Origin: an uncultured Mycoplasmatales bacterium
Lineage (GTDB): Bacteria > Bacillota_I > Bacilli_A > Mycoplasmatales > Mycoplasmoidaceae
Length of the DNA: 33,249 bases
Direction: 5' to 3'
NCBI GenBank assembly: GCA_949422915.1
Contig: CASPLF010000008.1
Span: 1 to 33,249 of the forward strand
Below the pieces are notes generated by a model, which saw only the letters and a list, made by a program, of their open reading frames with translations, ran no database searches and had not been told where the DNA came from. Below are positions 11,718 to 22,819 of the stretch, piece after piece; the stretch's first letter is position 1; the number at the start of each line of letters is the position of its first letter. Both the position numbers and the translations under genes were made by a program.

Positions 11718-12439
11718 ATAATGTTCATTGCTTCTTTAATTTGTTTATTAGTGGGTTCTTTTATTCCTTTAAGTCTATAAGGAATTTTTAAATTTGTGTA
11801 TTTACTTATTCCTAAAGTGTGATATGGTAATAACTCAAATTTTTCCATATGTTTTAAACTTTTTAAGAATTTACCTAACATTTCTAAATCCTTTTTATCA
11901 TCAGTATATTTAGGAACAAATACTTGTCTTACTCAATAACGCTGTTTATTAACATCCAAGAACTTAATCAAATCTAATTCATTAGTGTTGTTAATACCAC
12001 AAATTGTTTTATGCTTTGACTTATTAATATGTTTAATATCAACTAATCACATTGTATTGTAGTCAAATAATTTTTTATATTTATTAATGTTAGCTTTAGT
12101 AAAAGTTGCTCCTGAAGTGTCTAAAGCTACATTAATATTTTCTTTTGTAGCTAACTTGCACACTTCTAAACAAAAGTCATAATGGATTAATGGCTCACCA
12201 CCCGAAATAGTGATTCCTCCATCGTTTTTGTAAAATGATTCATTATCTTTATATTTTTGAATCACTTGTGCAGGTGTAATATATTTATCTGATCCGTTTG
12301 GATCTCAAGATTCTGGGTTGTGACAATACAAACAACGGTATGGACAACCTTGCAAAAACAGAACCATTCTAATTCCTGGACCGTCAACTGCTCCAAATGT
12401 CTCTATTTTAAAATATGGTGCTTTTATAACTTTTGCCAT
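11705..12439 (-). CDS. pflA: Pyruvate formate-lyase activating enzyme (radical SAM)
   Basis: 244 residues. A radical-SAM enzyme that installs the glycyl radical on pyruvate formate-lyase. The [4Fe-4S]/SAM motif CX3CX2C is Cys32/Cys36/Cys39 in [16 protein letters not shown]. Preceding [17 protein letters not shown] and later [26 protein letters not shown] and WLVDIKHIN are all typical. Four TGA-Trp codons interrupt the frame only under the standard code. The lyase itself (pflB) is not in the window. The stop lies within the shared terminator. Confidence 0.93.
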
Positions 12440-12448
12440 GTTAAAAAT

Positions 12449-12454
12449 ATTATA
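12449..12454 (-). promoter_or_regulatory. pflA -10 box, leaderless transcript likely
   Basis: Minus-strand TATAAT ends 9 bases before the pflA ATG (12439). Transcription would start within a few bases of the start codon, and no Shine-Dalgarno sequence is present. Confidence 0.5.
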
Positions 12455-12498
12455 CCTTATTATATAAATAGATATTAGTACAACATATTTCTTGCATG

Positions 12499-12526
12499 TT
12501 GGAAAAATTTTGAAAAATAATTAAAC
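12499..12526 (+). repeat. 28-bp direct repeat, copy 1
   Basis: Matches 13374-13401 at 25 of 28 positions (core GGAAAAATT.TGAAAAA). It lies upstream of the first coiled-coil gene, while the other copy lies after the second gene and before the rRNA promoter. The pair brackets the duplicated genes. Confidence 0.5.
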
Positions 12527-12608
12527 TTTTTTTGTAAAAATTTCAGACAAACTCCATACTTTTCTTTTGTCATTTTCACATATTATTTCTTATGAGAGGA
12601 AAAAGAAA

Positions 12609-12974
12609 ATGAAATATAGCAAAGAAACTATTCTTATTAAGAATATTGAACAATTAAAACAAACGATTAAAGACAGGTCATATAATAATTATGAATTAAT
12701 GGTTGTTGATAACAAGATTATGATCAAAGGTGTTAAATGTTCTAAACCAGAGCCCAAAGCTCCGAAATGATTTACAGAATTTGCGAACGAAGTTAGAGCA
12801 AACTTTAACAAAGTTAATAATCGTTTAGATAATGTTGAAGACATTCTTGAACGTCACAGTCAAATTCTTGAACGTCACGGTCAAATTCTTGAACGTCACA
12901 GTCAAATTCTTGAACGTCACGATCAAATTCTTAAACGTCACAGTCAAATTCTTGAACGTAATAAGTTAAAATAG
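12609..12974 (+). CDS. Coiled-coil protein with tandem heptad repeats (twin copy 1)
   Basis: 121 residues from ATG with ribosome-binding site GAGAGGA. Residues 1 to about 55 form a compact domain (KETILIKNIEQLKQTIKDRS, YELMVVDNKIMIKGVKC) ending in PEPKAPKWF. Then comes a helix (NEVRANFNKVNNRLDNVEDI) and six tandem copies, the last partial, of the heptad ILERHSQ, encoded by an exact 21-bp repeat. The layout of a small head plus a heptad coiled coil recalls the M. pneumoniae UPF0134/DUF16 family; homology is not established. Probably an oligomeric rod of unknown role. Residues about 5-56 are almost identical to the gene at 13011. Confidence 0.75.
12620..12776 (+). repeat. 157-bp duplicated coding block, copy 1
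   Basis: Equals 13025-13181 (offset 405 bp) except for about four single-base differences, two of them silent. It covers the shared N-terminal domain of the two coiled-coil genes and points to a recent duplication or gene conversion. Confidence 0.85.
12843..12959 (+). repeat. Tandem 21-bp repeat (5.6 copies) coding for heptads
   Basis: Units start at 12843, 12864, 12885, 12906, 12927 and 12948 (partial). They differ at single positions (AGT/GGT/GAT for Ser/Gly/Asp; GAA/AAA once). The period equals seven codons, so gain or loss of units keeps the frame and changes only rod length. Confidence 0.9.
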
Positions 12975-13010
12975 TTTCTTTGTCTCTCGCATATAAAAGA
13001 AGGACAAACA

Positions 13011-13313
13011 ATGAACATTTCAAACAAAGAAACTATTCTTATTAAGAATATTGAACAATTAAAACAAACGATTAAAGACAGGTCATATAATAATTATGAA
13101 TTAATGGTTGTTGACAACAAGATTATGATCAAAGGTGTTAAATGTTCTAAACCAGAGCCAAAAGCTCCAGAATGATTTACAAGTTGGGTTAAAAATCAAT
13201 ATGAAAAAGATATTAAACACATTAATAATCGTATAGACAATGTTGATACTCGTTTAGATAATGTTGATAAACGGTTAGATAATGTTGTTAAACTAAACAA
13301 ATTAAAAGAATAG
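13011..13313 (+). CDS. Coiled-coil protein (twin copy 2)
   Basis: 100 residues, ATG with AGAAGGA ribosome-binding site. The N-terminal domain is nearly identical to the gene at 12609 (KETILIKNIEQLKQTIKDRS, MVVDNKIMIKGVKCSKPEPK). The tail differs: after EWFTSWVKNQYEKDIKHINN come three heptads RIDNVDT / RLDNVDK / RLDNVVK and the end KLNKLKE. Two TGA-Trp codons lie between head and tail or near them. It starts 36 bases after the twin, probably on the same transcript, and is followed by a strong terminator. A shared head with different coiled-coil tails suggests partner or length specialisation; function unknown. Confidence 0.75.
13025..13181 (+). repeat. 157-bp duplicated coding block, copy 2
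   Basis: Second copy of the block at 12620-12776. Confidence 0.85.
13230..13292 (+). repeat. Three 21-bp heptad repeats in twin copy 2
   Basis: Units at 13230, 13251 and 13272 code for R(I/L)DNV(D/V)x. They are unlike the repeats of copy 1 in sequence but have the same period. Confidence 0.75.
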
Positions 13314-13324
13314 TTAAAATTAAT

Positions 13325-13352
13325 ACACCACCACTATGTGGGGTGTGTTTTT
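13325..13352 (+). terminator. Intrinsic terminator of the twin coiled-coil genes
   Basis: ACACC-A-CCAC pairs with GTGG-GGTGT around a 3-base loop, with one bulged A, and is followed by T5. It is the only GC-rich hairpin in the neighbourhood and separates these genes from the rRNA promoter. Confidence 0.85.
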
Positions 13353-13373
13353 ATTTTACTTTGTTGAAAATAG

Positions 13374-13401
13374 TCGGAAAAATTCTGAAAAAAAATTAAA
13401 C
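13374..13401 (+). repeat. 28-bp direct repeat, copy 2
   Basis: Partner of 12499-12526. It sits in the A/T-rich block (13353-13546) upstream of the rRNA promoter, where I see no gene. Confidence 0.5.
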
Positions 13402-13546
13402 AAATTTAAGACAAAATATTTAACAAATTGATTAAAATTTCCAAAATATTAAAAATTTTTTTGATCCTAAAAATATAGCAGGTATAGCATTTTATGTGGA
13501 TTCTTAAAAAAATTTCTAAAAAAATATACATTTTTCCAAAAATGTG

Positions 13547-13552
13547 TATAAT
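13547..13552 (+). promoter_or_regulatory. rRNA operon -10 box
   Basis: A perfect TATAAT about 65 bases upstream of mature 16S. No good -35 is seen at 16-18 bases, but the upstream DNA is extremely A/T-rich with A-tracts, as in UP-element-driven rRNA promoters. The start point should be near 13559. Confidence 0.6.
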
Positions 13553-13588
13553 AACTCTTACGTCTCTACAAAATGTGGTGACGTGATC

Positions 13589-13600
13589 GTTCTTTGAAAA
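13589..13600 (+). promoter_or_regulatory. boxA-like antitermination motif, 16S leader
   Basis: GTTCTTTGAAAA resembles the boxA of Gram-positive rRNA leaders. An identical motif lies before 23S at 15278-15289. Confidence 0.55.
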
Positions 13601-13614
13601 CTAAATAGAATCCG
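13597..13614 (+). other. Left arm of the 16S processing stem
   Basis: AAAACTAAATAGAATCCG is the exact reverse complement of 15234-15251. The 18-bp duplex encloses all of 16S and is the expected RNase III site. rnc itself is at 23796. Confidence 0.85.
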
Positions 13615-13616
13615 TC

Positions 13617-15130
<1,514 letters not shown>

Positions 15131-15233
15131 AATGGAGTTATTTACATAACTACACTGATACAGTGTACATTTTAAAATCCATTTAATGAACTTTGACCCA
15201 TTGATAATTTATCAAAGTTTAATCATTAATGGT

Positions 15234-15251
15234 CGGATTCTATTTAGTTTT
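15234..15251 (+). other. Right arm of the 16S processing stem
   Basis: CGGATTCTATTTAGTTTT pairs over 18 bases with 13597-13614. Confidence 0.85.
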
Positions 15252-15277
15252 GAGAGGATGTATTTCTTCTCAGGAAT

Positions 15278-15289
15278 GTTCTTTGAAAA
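15278..15289 (+). promoter_or_regulatory. boxA-like motif, 23S leader
   Basis: GTTCTTTGAAAA, identical to the copy in the 16S leader. It lies just upstream of the 23S processing stem. Confidence 0.5.
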
Positions 15290-15290
15290 T

Positions 15291-15304
15291 TTTATAAAAT
15301 CAAC
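15291..15304 (+). other. Left arm of the 23S processing stem
   Basis: TTTATAAAATCAAC is the exact reverse complement of 18354-18367, enclosing 23S. Confidence 0.75.
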
Positions 15305-15404
15305 AATCTTTCTAATTTTAAAAGTAAGCAATTATTTTTAAAGAGAAAATCAAACCAAAACATAATAAACTAGTAATAGTTAAAAAATGTAGGATATCAC
15401 ATAA

Positions 15405-18300
<2,896 letters not shown>

Positions 18301-18353
18301 ATTGAATACATTTACTTAAAAGTCAAGGTTAAGATATTCTAAATTAAAAGAGA

Positions 18354-18367
18354 GTTGATTTTATAAA
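18354..18367 (+). other. Right arm of the 23S processing stem
   Basis: GTTGATTTTATAAA pairs with 15291-15304. 5S lies outside this stem and must be released separately. Confidence 0.75.
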
Positions 18368-18384
18368 GTCTTTGAATAACATTC

Positions 18385-18496
18385 CGGTGTGGTGCTCATA
18401 TCGTTAGTGGATACACCTGTTCCCATCCCGAACACAGAAGTTAAGCACTATGGAGCTGAAGGTAGCAGCAATGTGAGAATAAGTAGGTGCCACGCA
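18385..18496 (+). rRNA. rrf: 5S ribosomal RNA
   Basis: Contains the conserved CCTGTTCCCATCCCGAACAC and GAAGTTAAG core. Helix I is GTGTGGT (18387-18393) with GCCACGC (18489-18495). Follows 23S by about 85 bases in the usual order. Confidence 0.93.
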
Positions 18497-18509
18497 AACA
18501 AGAAAAAAG

Positions 18510-18547
18510 AAATGTACTCAAAGCAATTTGGGTACATTTTTTTGTGT
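18510..18547 (+). terminator. rRNA operon terminator
   Basis: AATGTACTCAAA pairs with TTTGGGTACATT (one G-T pair) around the loop GCAA, then a T-run. It ends rRNA transcription just before the lipoprotein promoter. Confidence 0.9.
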
Positions 18548-18562
18548 TATTTTTCATTTTTT

Positions 18563-18612
18563 TTGTTGTAAAAAAATTTAAAAACAGTATAAATATTACA
18601 AATTAGGAGAAA
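18563..18612 (+). promoter_or_regulatory. Lipoprotein promoter cassette 1 with RBS
   Basis: TTGTAA (18566-18571) as -35, a 16-base spacer of A7-TTT-A5-CAG, TATAAA (18588-18593) as -10, and TAGGAG before the ATG at 18615. The same cassette, with a 6-base shorter spacer, precedes the next lipoprotein. Confidence 0.6.
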
Positions 18613-18614
18613 AT

Positions 18615-19595
18615 ATGAACAAGAAATTACTAAAATCAATTGTATGCATTGCATCAAGTATTGGTGTTGCATCATCAATTCCATTCGCAACTACTAGCTG
18701 TGGATCCTCATCAGATGTTTTACCTAAAAATGTATTGCCTTACGAAGTTTATGAATATGATGAAAACAATGTTTTACAAGGCTTCAAAGAAGGTGTTGAT
18801 TTGTCTAAATATGATGGTATATGTAATACAATGCAAATTCCAGCAAAAGTAACAAGCGTTAAAGAAAGCGCTTTTATAACTGCTCAATTAAAAACAAAAA
18901 TTCCATCATTTATTACAAAATTAACTTTTGCTGAAGGATCAAATTGTTCATCAATTGGCACACGCGCTTTCTATATGTGCGGGTCTTTAACTTCAGTAAA
19001 CCTTCCAAGTAGTTTAATTTCAGTTGACAGTGCAGTTTTTGATGGATGTACAAAATTACAGTTTGTCGATTTTTTTAATTGTACTAAATTAGAGGTACTT
19101 TCTAGTAGTTCATTTAGAAGTTGCCCATTAAAGTCTATTGATTTATCTTTCACCAAAATAAAATCAATTCGTAACGGATGCTTTGGAACATGTGCATTAA
19201 CTTCTGTGATCCTTCCAAATACCTTAGAAACAATTGGTGATCTTGCATTCAATGGTAATAGACAATTAACTTCTATTGATTTATCAAATTGTGTTAATTT
19301 ATCATTCATTAATCAATCAGCTTTTGTTAACGATACTGCATTGACTTCTATAAAACTTCCAGGTCAAAAATTATCAACTATTGGAAAAAACGCTTTCCAG
19401 AATTGTTCTAATTTAAGCAGTATTACATGAAATGCTTGACAAGGAAATTTATCACTTGATCAAACTGCATTCAGTACTGTTAAAAGTACTGGTAATGTTA
19501 CAATAACTAATTTAGTCGACGGACATAGTAGTACAGAATTACTTACAACCTTAAAACAAAACGGCGGATTGCCAGACGGCTGAACAGCTGCATAA
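18615..19595 (+). CDS. BspA-like leucine-rich-repeat surface lipoprotein
   Basis: 326 residues. A lipoprotein signal peptide (MNKKLLKSIV... IPFATTSC) ends in a lipobox Cys near residue 29. Residues about 36-105 are a head module (LPYEVYEYDENNVLQGF, TMQIPAKVTSV, IPSFITKLTFAEGS). Residues about 110-265 are LRR_5/BspA repeats with the pattern L.SV.LP..L..I...AF..C. The tail module is WNAWQGNLSLD ... TELLTTLKQNGGLPDGW. BspA repeats occur in surface proteins that bind host or partner cells. The same head and tail modules appear twice in the minus-strand gene at 29598-31244. Three TGA-Trp codons lie in the tail. Confidence 0.88.
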
Positions 19596-19615
19596 TTAAT
19601 TAACTTAACTACAAA
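19595..19615 (+). repeat. 21-bp 3'-UTR element shared by two BspA genes
   Basis: Starts at the last base of the stop codon. Identical, in gene orientation, to 29576-29596 behind the minus-strand BspA gene. The hairpin that follows differs between the two loci. Confidence 0.75.
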
Positions 19616-19643
19616 TGTGCCTAAAATTGGGCACATTTTTTTT
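19613..19643 (+). terminator. Terminator of BspA lipoprotein gene
   Basis: AAATGTGCC ... GGGCACATTT hairpin (9 bp plus wobble) with T8. Confidence 0.88.
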
Positions 19644-19662
19644 ATGTTATTTTCCAAATTTG

Positions 19663-19704
19663 TTGCAAAAAAAAACAGTATAAATATTAAAAATAGGAGA
19701 AAAA
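19663..19704 (+). promoter_or_regulatory. Lipoprotein promoter cassette 2 with RBS
   Basis: TTGCAA (19663-19668), a 10-base spacer consisting of the rest of an A9 tract plus CAG, TATAAA (19679-19684), then ATAGGAG before the ATG. Same cassette as at 18563 but with a spacer too short for a standard promoter unless another -35 is used. Confidence 0.5.
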
Positions 19705-19705
19705 T

Positions 19706-20182
19706 ATGAATAAAAAGTTAATCAAAACTATCGTAAGCATTACATGTGGATTAGGAATAGCTACTACTATTCCGTTTGCTATATCAAGTTGTAGTTCTAA
19801 TGATACACCTACTGATAAAGTTGAAATTAAATATAATGGCACAGAAGAATCTAAAAATTTAGATACAATAGGTCTCTACGAAAGTCCACAAACAGCTTCA
19901 TCTTCAGGAACTTTTTCTATAATACCTGAAAAACCATCTTCATTTTCTTGATCGTTCAATGTTTTTTATAATAGCGATCCTCAAGCAGGAGACTATGTTA
20001 TATGAGATGATTGAAGAACTTGGATTAAGCTTGAAATTAATAATCTAAACCAATTACAAGTAACATACATAAGTACGAGTGCTAGTTCAGATATATATGC
20101 AAAAGTTGAAGTTTTTGGAGTAACTAGTGATGGCCTAAAAACAAACACAATTTCCGGATTTAATTTTCGCGTATTTTGTTAA
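19706..20182 (+). CDS. Small surface lipoprotein, unrecognised family
   Basis: 158 residues. The signal peptide MNKKLIKTIVSITCGLGIAT / TIPFAISSC ends in a lipobox Cys near 29 and is clearly related to that of the preceding BspA lipoprotein. The mature part is Ser/Thr/Asn-rich and looks beta-stranded (VEIKYNGTEESKNLD, WSFNVFYNSDPQ, YVIWDDWRTWIKLEINN, GFNFRVFC), with no leucine-rich repeats. TGA-Trp codons are used four times. It probably hangs from the outer face of the membrane; no domain is recognised. The different body behind the same signal peptide suggests the cassette has been reused. Confidence 0.75.
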
Positions 20183-20185
20183 AAT

Positions 20186-20220
20186 AAAAACCCCCACTTA
20201 GTGTGAGGGTTTATTTTTTT
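20186..20220. terminator. Terminator between lipoprotein gene and tRNA genes
   Basis: AAACCCCCAC / GTGAGGGTTT, one C-A mismatch, 5-base loop, flanked by an A-run on the left and T8 on the right, so it can serve both strands. Confidence 0.8.
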
Positions 20221-20223
20221 TAA

Positions 20224-20300
20224 TGGCGCGCCTTGTAGGAGTTGAACCCGCAACCTTTTGGTCCGTAGCCAAACGCTCTATCCAATTGAGCTAAAGGCGC
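20224..20300 (-). tRNA. tRNA-Arg (ACG), CCA encoded
   Basis: Minus-strand cloverleaf: acceptor GCGCCTT/AAGGCGC, D-arm GCTC...GAGC, anticodon arm TTTGG-CTACGGA-CCAAA with anticodon ACG, and T-loop TTCAACT. Discriminator G and 3' CCA are in the DNA. The T-stem GCGGG/CCTAC has one C-A mismatch. Confidence 0.93.
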
Positions 20301-20303
20301 TTA

Positions 20304-20378
20304 TGGAGGTGCCTGTCAGATTCGAACTGACGAATACGAAGGTTGCAGCTTCGGACCTTACCACTTGGCTAAGGCACC
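20304..20378 (-). tRNA. tRNA-Cys (GCA), CCA encoded
   Basis: Minus-strand cloverleaf: acceptor GGTGCCT/AGGCACC, anticodon arm CGAAG-CTGCAAC-CTTCG with anticodon GCA, T-arm GTCAG-TTCGAAT-CTGAC, discriminator T and encoded CCA. It lies three bases upstream of tRNA-Arg in the same transcript. Confidence 0.95.
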
Positions 20379-20385
20379 ACTAAAT

Positions 20386-20577
20386 CTATTTACATAGATA
20401 ATAAAACAAGCAAAATAATCCACTACCTAATCCAATACCGACAATAGTAAGTAAAATTGATTTAATAACATTTGAAAAACGTTTTTCTGGTACTACCTTG
20501 TTATTTTGGAATTGGTCAGAATTAACAATACTATCAAAGTTTAAGTCAGTAAGACTTGCTTGTTTAGCTTTTTTCAT
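20386..20577 (-). CDS. Small single-span membrane protein behind rpmF
   Basis: 63 residues from ATG at 20577; an in-frame TTG 18 bases upstream is less likely because it would overlap rpmF. The first 40 residues are polar (MKKAKQASLTDLNFDSIVNS, VVPEKRFSN). The last 23 are one hydrophobic helix (SILLTIVGIGLGSGLFCLFY) ending YLCK. This is a C-terminal anchor, so the body faces the cytoplasm. It starts 4 bases after the rpmF stop and is followed at once by the tRNAs, so rpmF, this gene and both tRNAs probably form one transcript. I do not recognise the family; it lacks SecE features. Confidence 0.6.
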   Translation of the reverse strand: MKKAKQASLTDLNFDSIVNSDQFQNNKVVPEKRFSNVIKSILLTIVGIGLGSGLFCLFYYLCK

Positions 20578-20581
20578 GTAA

Positions 20582-20758
20582 TTATTTAACTTCAATTACT
20601 TTTTTACCATCGTAATATCCACAGTATGGACATACACGGTGAGATTTAATTGGTTTTCCACATTGTTTACAAACCACAGTCTTAGGAGCTTTTAATGCTT
20701 GATGAGATTTTCTCATTCCCTTACGTGATTTTGATACTCTTCTTTGTTGAACAGCCAT
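20582..20758 (-). CDS. rpmF: 50S ribosomal protein L32
   Basis: 58 residues. MAVQQRRVSKSRKGMRKSHQ is the typical L32 start. A zinc finger follows, CKQCG ... CPYCGYYDG, so this is the Cys-containing (zinc-binding) form. Ribosome-binding site AGGAAG. Transcribed from the minus-strand -10 at 20786-20791. Confidence 0.96.
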   Translation of the reverse strand: MAVQQRRVSKSRKGMRKSHQALKAPKTVVCKQCGKPIKSHRVCPYCGYYDGKKVIEVK

Positions 20759-20785
20759 AATTTCTTCCTAATAATATATTTGTCT

Positions 20786-20809
20786 ATTATATAGTATTTT
20801 TTATATAAT
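20786..20809. promoter_or_regulatory. Overlapping divergent -10 boxes (rpmF and fakA operon)
   Basis: TATAAT on the minus strand (20786-20791) serves rpmF. TATAAT on the plus strand (20804-20809) serves the Asp23-like/fakA operon. They are 12 bases apart and form part of a 9-bp inverted repeat (20785-20793 with 20802-20810). Each -35 must lie on the far side, across the other promoter. Confidence 0.6.
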
Positions 20810-20823
20810 ATTAACTAATTTAT

Positions 20824-20853
20824 ATGAGTTTGAGACTTCATATGAATATGTAA
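20824..20853 (+). other. Possible 9-codon leader ORF
   Basis: ATG to TAA coding MSLRLHMNM in the 5' leader of the fakA operon, ending 4 bases before the ATG of the Asp23-like gene. It could be a leader peptide or chance. Confidence 0.2.
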
Positions 20854-20857
20854 ATAT

Positions 20858-21124
20858 ATGCCAAATGCTAAAATTGAATTTAAAGCAGACGTTATTGAAG
20901 AAATTATTCTTCAGTATCTAGATAAAGTCCCTTTAATTGACAATAAAGTACAACCAAAAATCTCTATTGATACTAAAAATATGGTTTTTGACGTCAAGGT
21001 TGCTTTCCATCATTCAAATTATGGTGTATATACCACTTTAACAGAAATCCAAGATTTGCTATACTTTGAATTAAAAGCTATCTTTGATTGTGATAAATTA
21101 ACAATTAATGTAGGAGCATTATAA
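20858..21124 (+). CDS. Small Asp23/YloU-like protein
   Basis: 88 residues. Segments KIEFKADVIEEIILQYLDKV, ISIDTKNMVFDVKVAFHHS and YTTLTEIQDLLYFELKAIFD alternate strands and helices, like the Asp23 (Gls24/DUF322) fold. The position directly before fakA matches yloU-yloV of firmicutes. The assignment rests mainly on this synteny; the sequence is short and diverged. Family members have been linked to envelope stress and membrane association, but no role is fixed here. The usual start ATG at 20858 has no Shine-Dalgarno sequence. fakA begins 2 bases after the stop. Confidence 0.55.
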   Translation: MPNAKIEFKADVIEEIILQYLDKVPLIDNKVQPKISIDTKNMVFDVKVAFHHSNYGVYTTLTEIQDLLYFELKAIFDCDKLTINVGAL

Positions 21125-21126
21125 AA

Positions 21127-22818
21127 ATGACTAATTTAACTATTGAACAAATTAAAAACATGTTTGCTGTAGGTACTCAATTCATTTCTAATGAATATGA
21201 GTACATTAATGAGTTAAATGTTTTCCCAGTACCTGATGGGGACACAGGAAGTAACTTAAAAATTACTACTGAAGGTGCTATTTCTACTATTAAAGATATG
21301 CAATTTAATGATTTGCAAACTTTAGGAAAAGCTTTTTCAAGAGCTTTATTAATGAATGCTCGTGGTAACTCAGGAGTTATTTTTAGTCAAATTATTAAAG
21401 GATTTGTTTCAGTATTTACTGAAAAATCAACTAAATTATCTATCGATCAGTTCATTGATGCTTTATGTAAAGCTAAAGAAATGGCTTATCGTTCTGTTTC
21501 TACACCGGTTGAAGGCACAATCTTAACAGTAATTAGGGTTACAAGCGAAAACATTGCAAAGAAACGTAGTAGCTATAAAACTATGGAAGCTTTAGTTAAA
21601 GACATAGTTAAAGAATCTAATGAAATTTTAAAAAAGACTCCTGAATTTTTAATTGAACTTAAAAATGCTGGTGTAGTAGATTCTGGTGGTTATGGATTAG
21701 TATGTTTCTTCAAAGGTATTGAAGAATCTTTAACTAATAAGAAAACAAACGAAAAGCAAACAGTTAAACAAACTCCAAAAAAAGAAATAAGTACAGTACC
21801 GGGATTTGTTGATAACAATGATGGCTTTGGATATTGCTGTGAATTTATCTTAAAATTAGGAGCGAAAGTTGTTTTGGAGCAAAAGAACAAAGAAAACTTC
21901 AATTTAAAAAACTTAAAGGAAGAATTAATGGCCATCGGTGATTCTTTGGTTGCTGTTAATGATGAAGACATCTTAAAAGTTCATGTTCACTCAATAAATC
22001 CATATAAAGTATTACAAATTGGTCAAAAATATGGTGAATTTTCAAAAGTTAAAGTTGAAAATATGACTTTCCAATTCTTAGAAAGAAATCCTGGAATGAC
22101 TCTTGGAAGTTCTTCTTCTACTAAAAAAATTACTTTATCTAATAAACCAGCAATTATCATTACTAGTCCAACAGGATTATTATCAAAAACATTTAAAAAT
22201 GATCTAGCTGTTAACTATGTTATTGAATGTGAAAAAAACGGTAACCCATCTATTCAAGAATTCTTAGATGCTTTAAACTCTACTAAGTCTTCAAAAGTTA
22301 TTTTATTAGTAGATGATGGAAATATGGTGCTAGCTGCTAAAGAAGCTATTTCATTATTTAAAAATGTTAATAAATCAGCAAGTATTACACTTATAAATAC
22401 CGGTGACATTGCTACAACATACGCATTATGTTTAGCATATAATCCAGAATCTGAATACAAAAATAATATCAAAATTCTTACAAAACAATGCAAAGGCTTA
22501 GCGGCTGGTAAGATTTCTAAATCTATTAAAAAGGTTGAATATTCACATATAAACATTAAGAAGAATGATTACATAGGAATCATTTCTAAGAAAATTATTT
22601 CTTCTTCAACAAATATTAATAAAGTTATTGAACAAACATTTAGTTTATTAAACAAACAACAAAAACACTCTAAACATGCTTATGTTTTCTATGGATCTAA
22701 TGTAAATCCAGCAACTTTAAGTGTTATTGAAAAAGAATGAATGGAAAAATATGGTATGGAAGTTACATTAATTCCTACGAATGAAACTATTTATTACTTC
22801 CACATTGTTCTAAAATAA
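21127..22818 (+). CDS. fakA: Fatty acid kinase, ATP-binding subunit
   Basis: 563 residues. With a FakB fatty-acid carrier it phosphorylates exogenous fatty acids to acyl-phosphate, the substrate for PlsX/PlsY. The N-terminal DhaL-type kinase domain (about 1-200) has NVFPVPDGDTGSNL (Asp37, Asp39 for Mg-ATP), LMNARGNSGVIFSQ, TPVEGTILTVIR and AGVVDSGGYGL. A middle domain follows from about 225 (PGFVDNNDGFGYCCEF), then a C-terminal DegV-like domain. One TGA-Trp lies near the end. A TAGGAG ribosome-binding site lies in the end of the upstream gene. Followed by plsX, the next step of the pathway. FakB is not in the window. Confidence 0.93.
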
Positions 22819-22819
22819 T

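Larger units (their letters stand above)
15131..15404 (+). other. 16S-23S spacer without tRNA genes
   Basis: 274 bases with no tRNA. It holds a perfect 7-bp hairpin TACACTG-ATA-CAGTGTA (15152-15168), the right arm of the 16S stem (15234-15251), a second boxA-like motif (15278-15289) and the left arm of the 23S stem (15291-15304). Confidence 0.85.

Noticed and set aside
12843..12959. Regular 21-bp repeats as a possible CRISPR array
   Set aside because: There are no spacers; the units are contiguous and code in frame for heptads of a coiled coil.
15131..15404. tRNA genes in the 16S-23S spacer
   Set aside because: Hairpins are present but no cloverleaf or T-loop motif.
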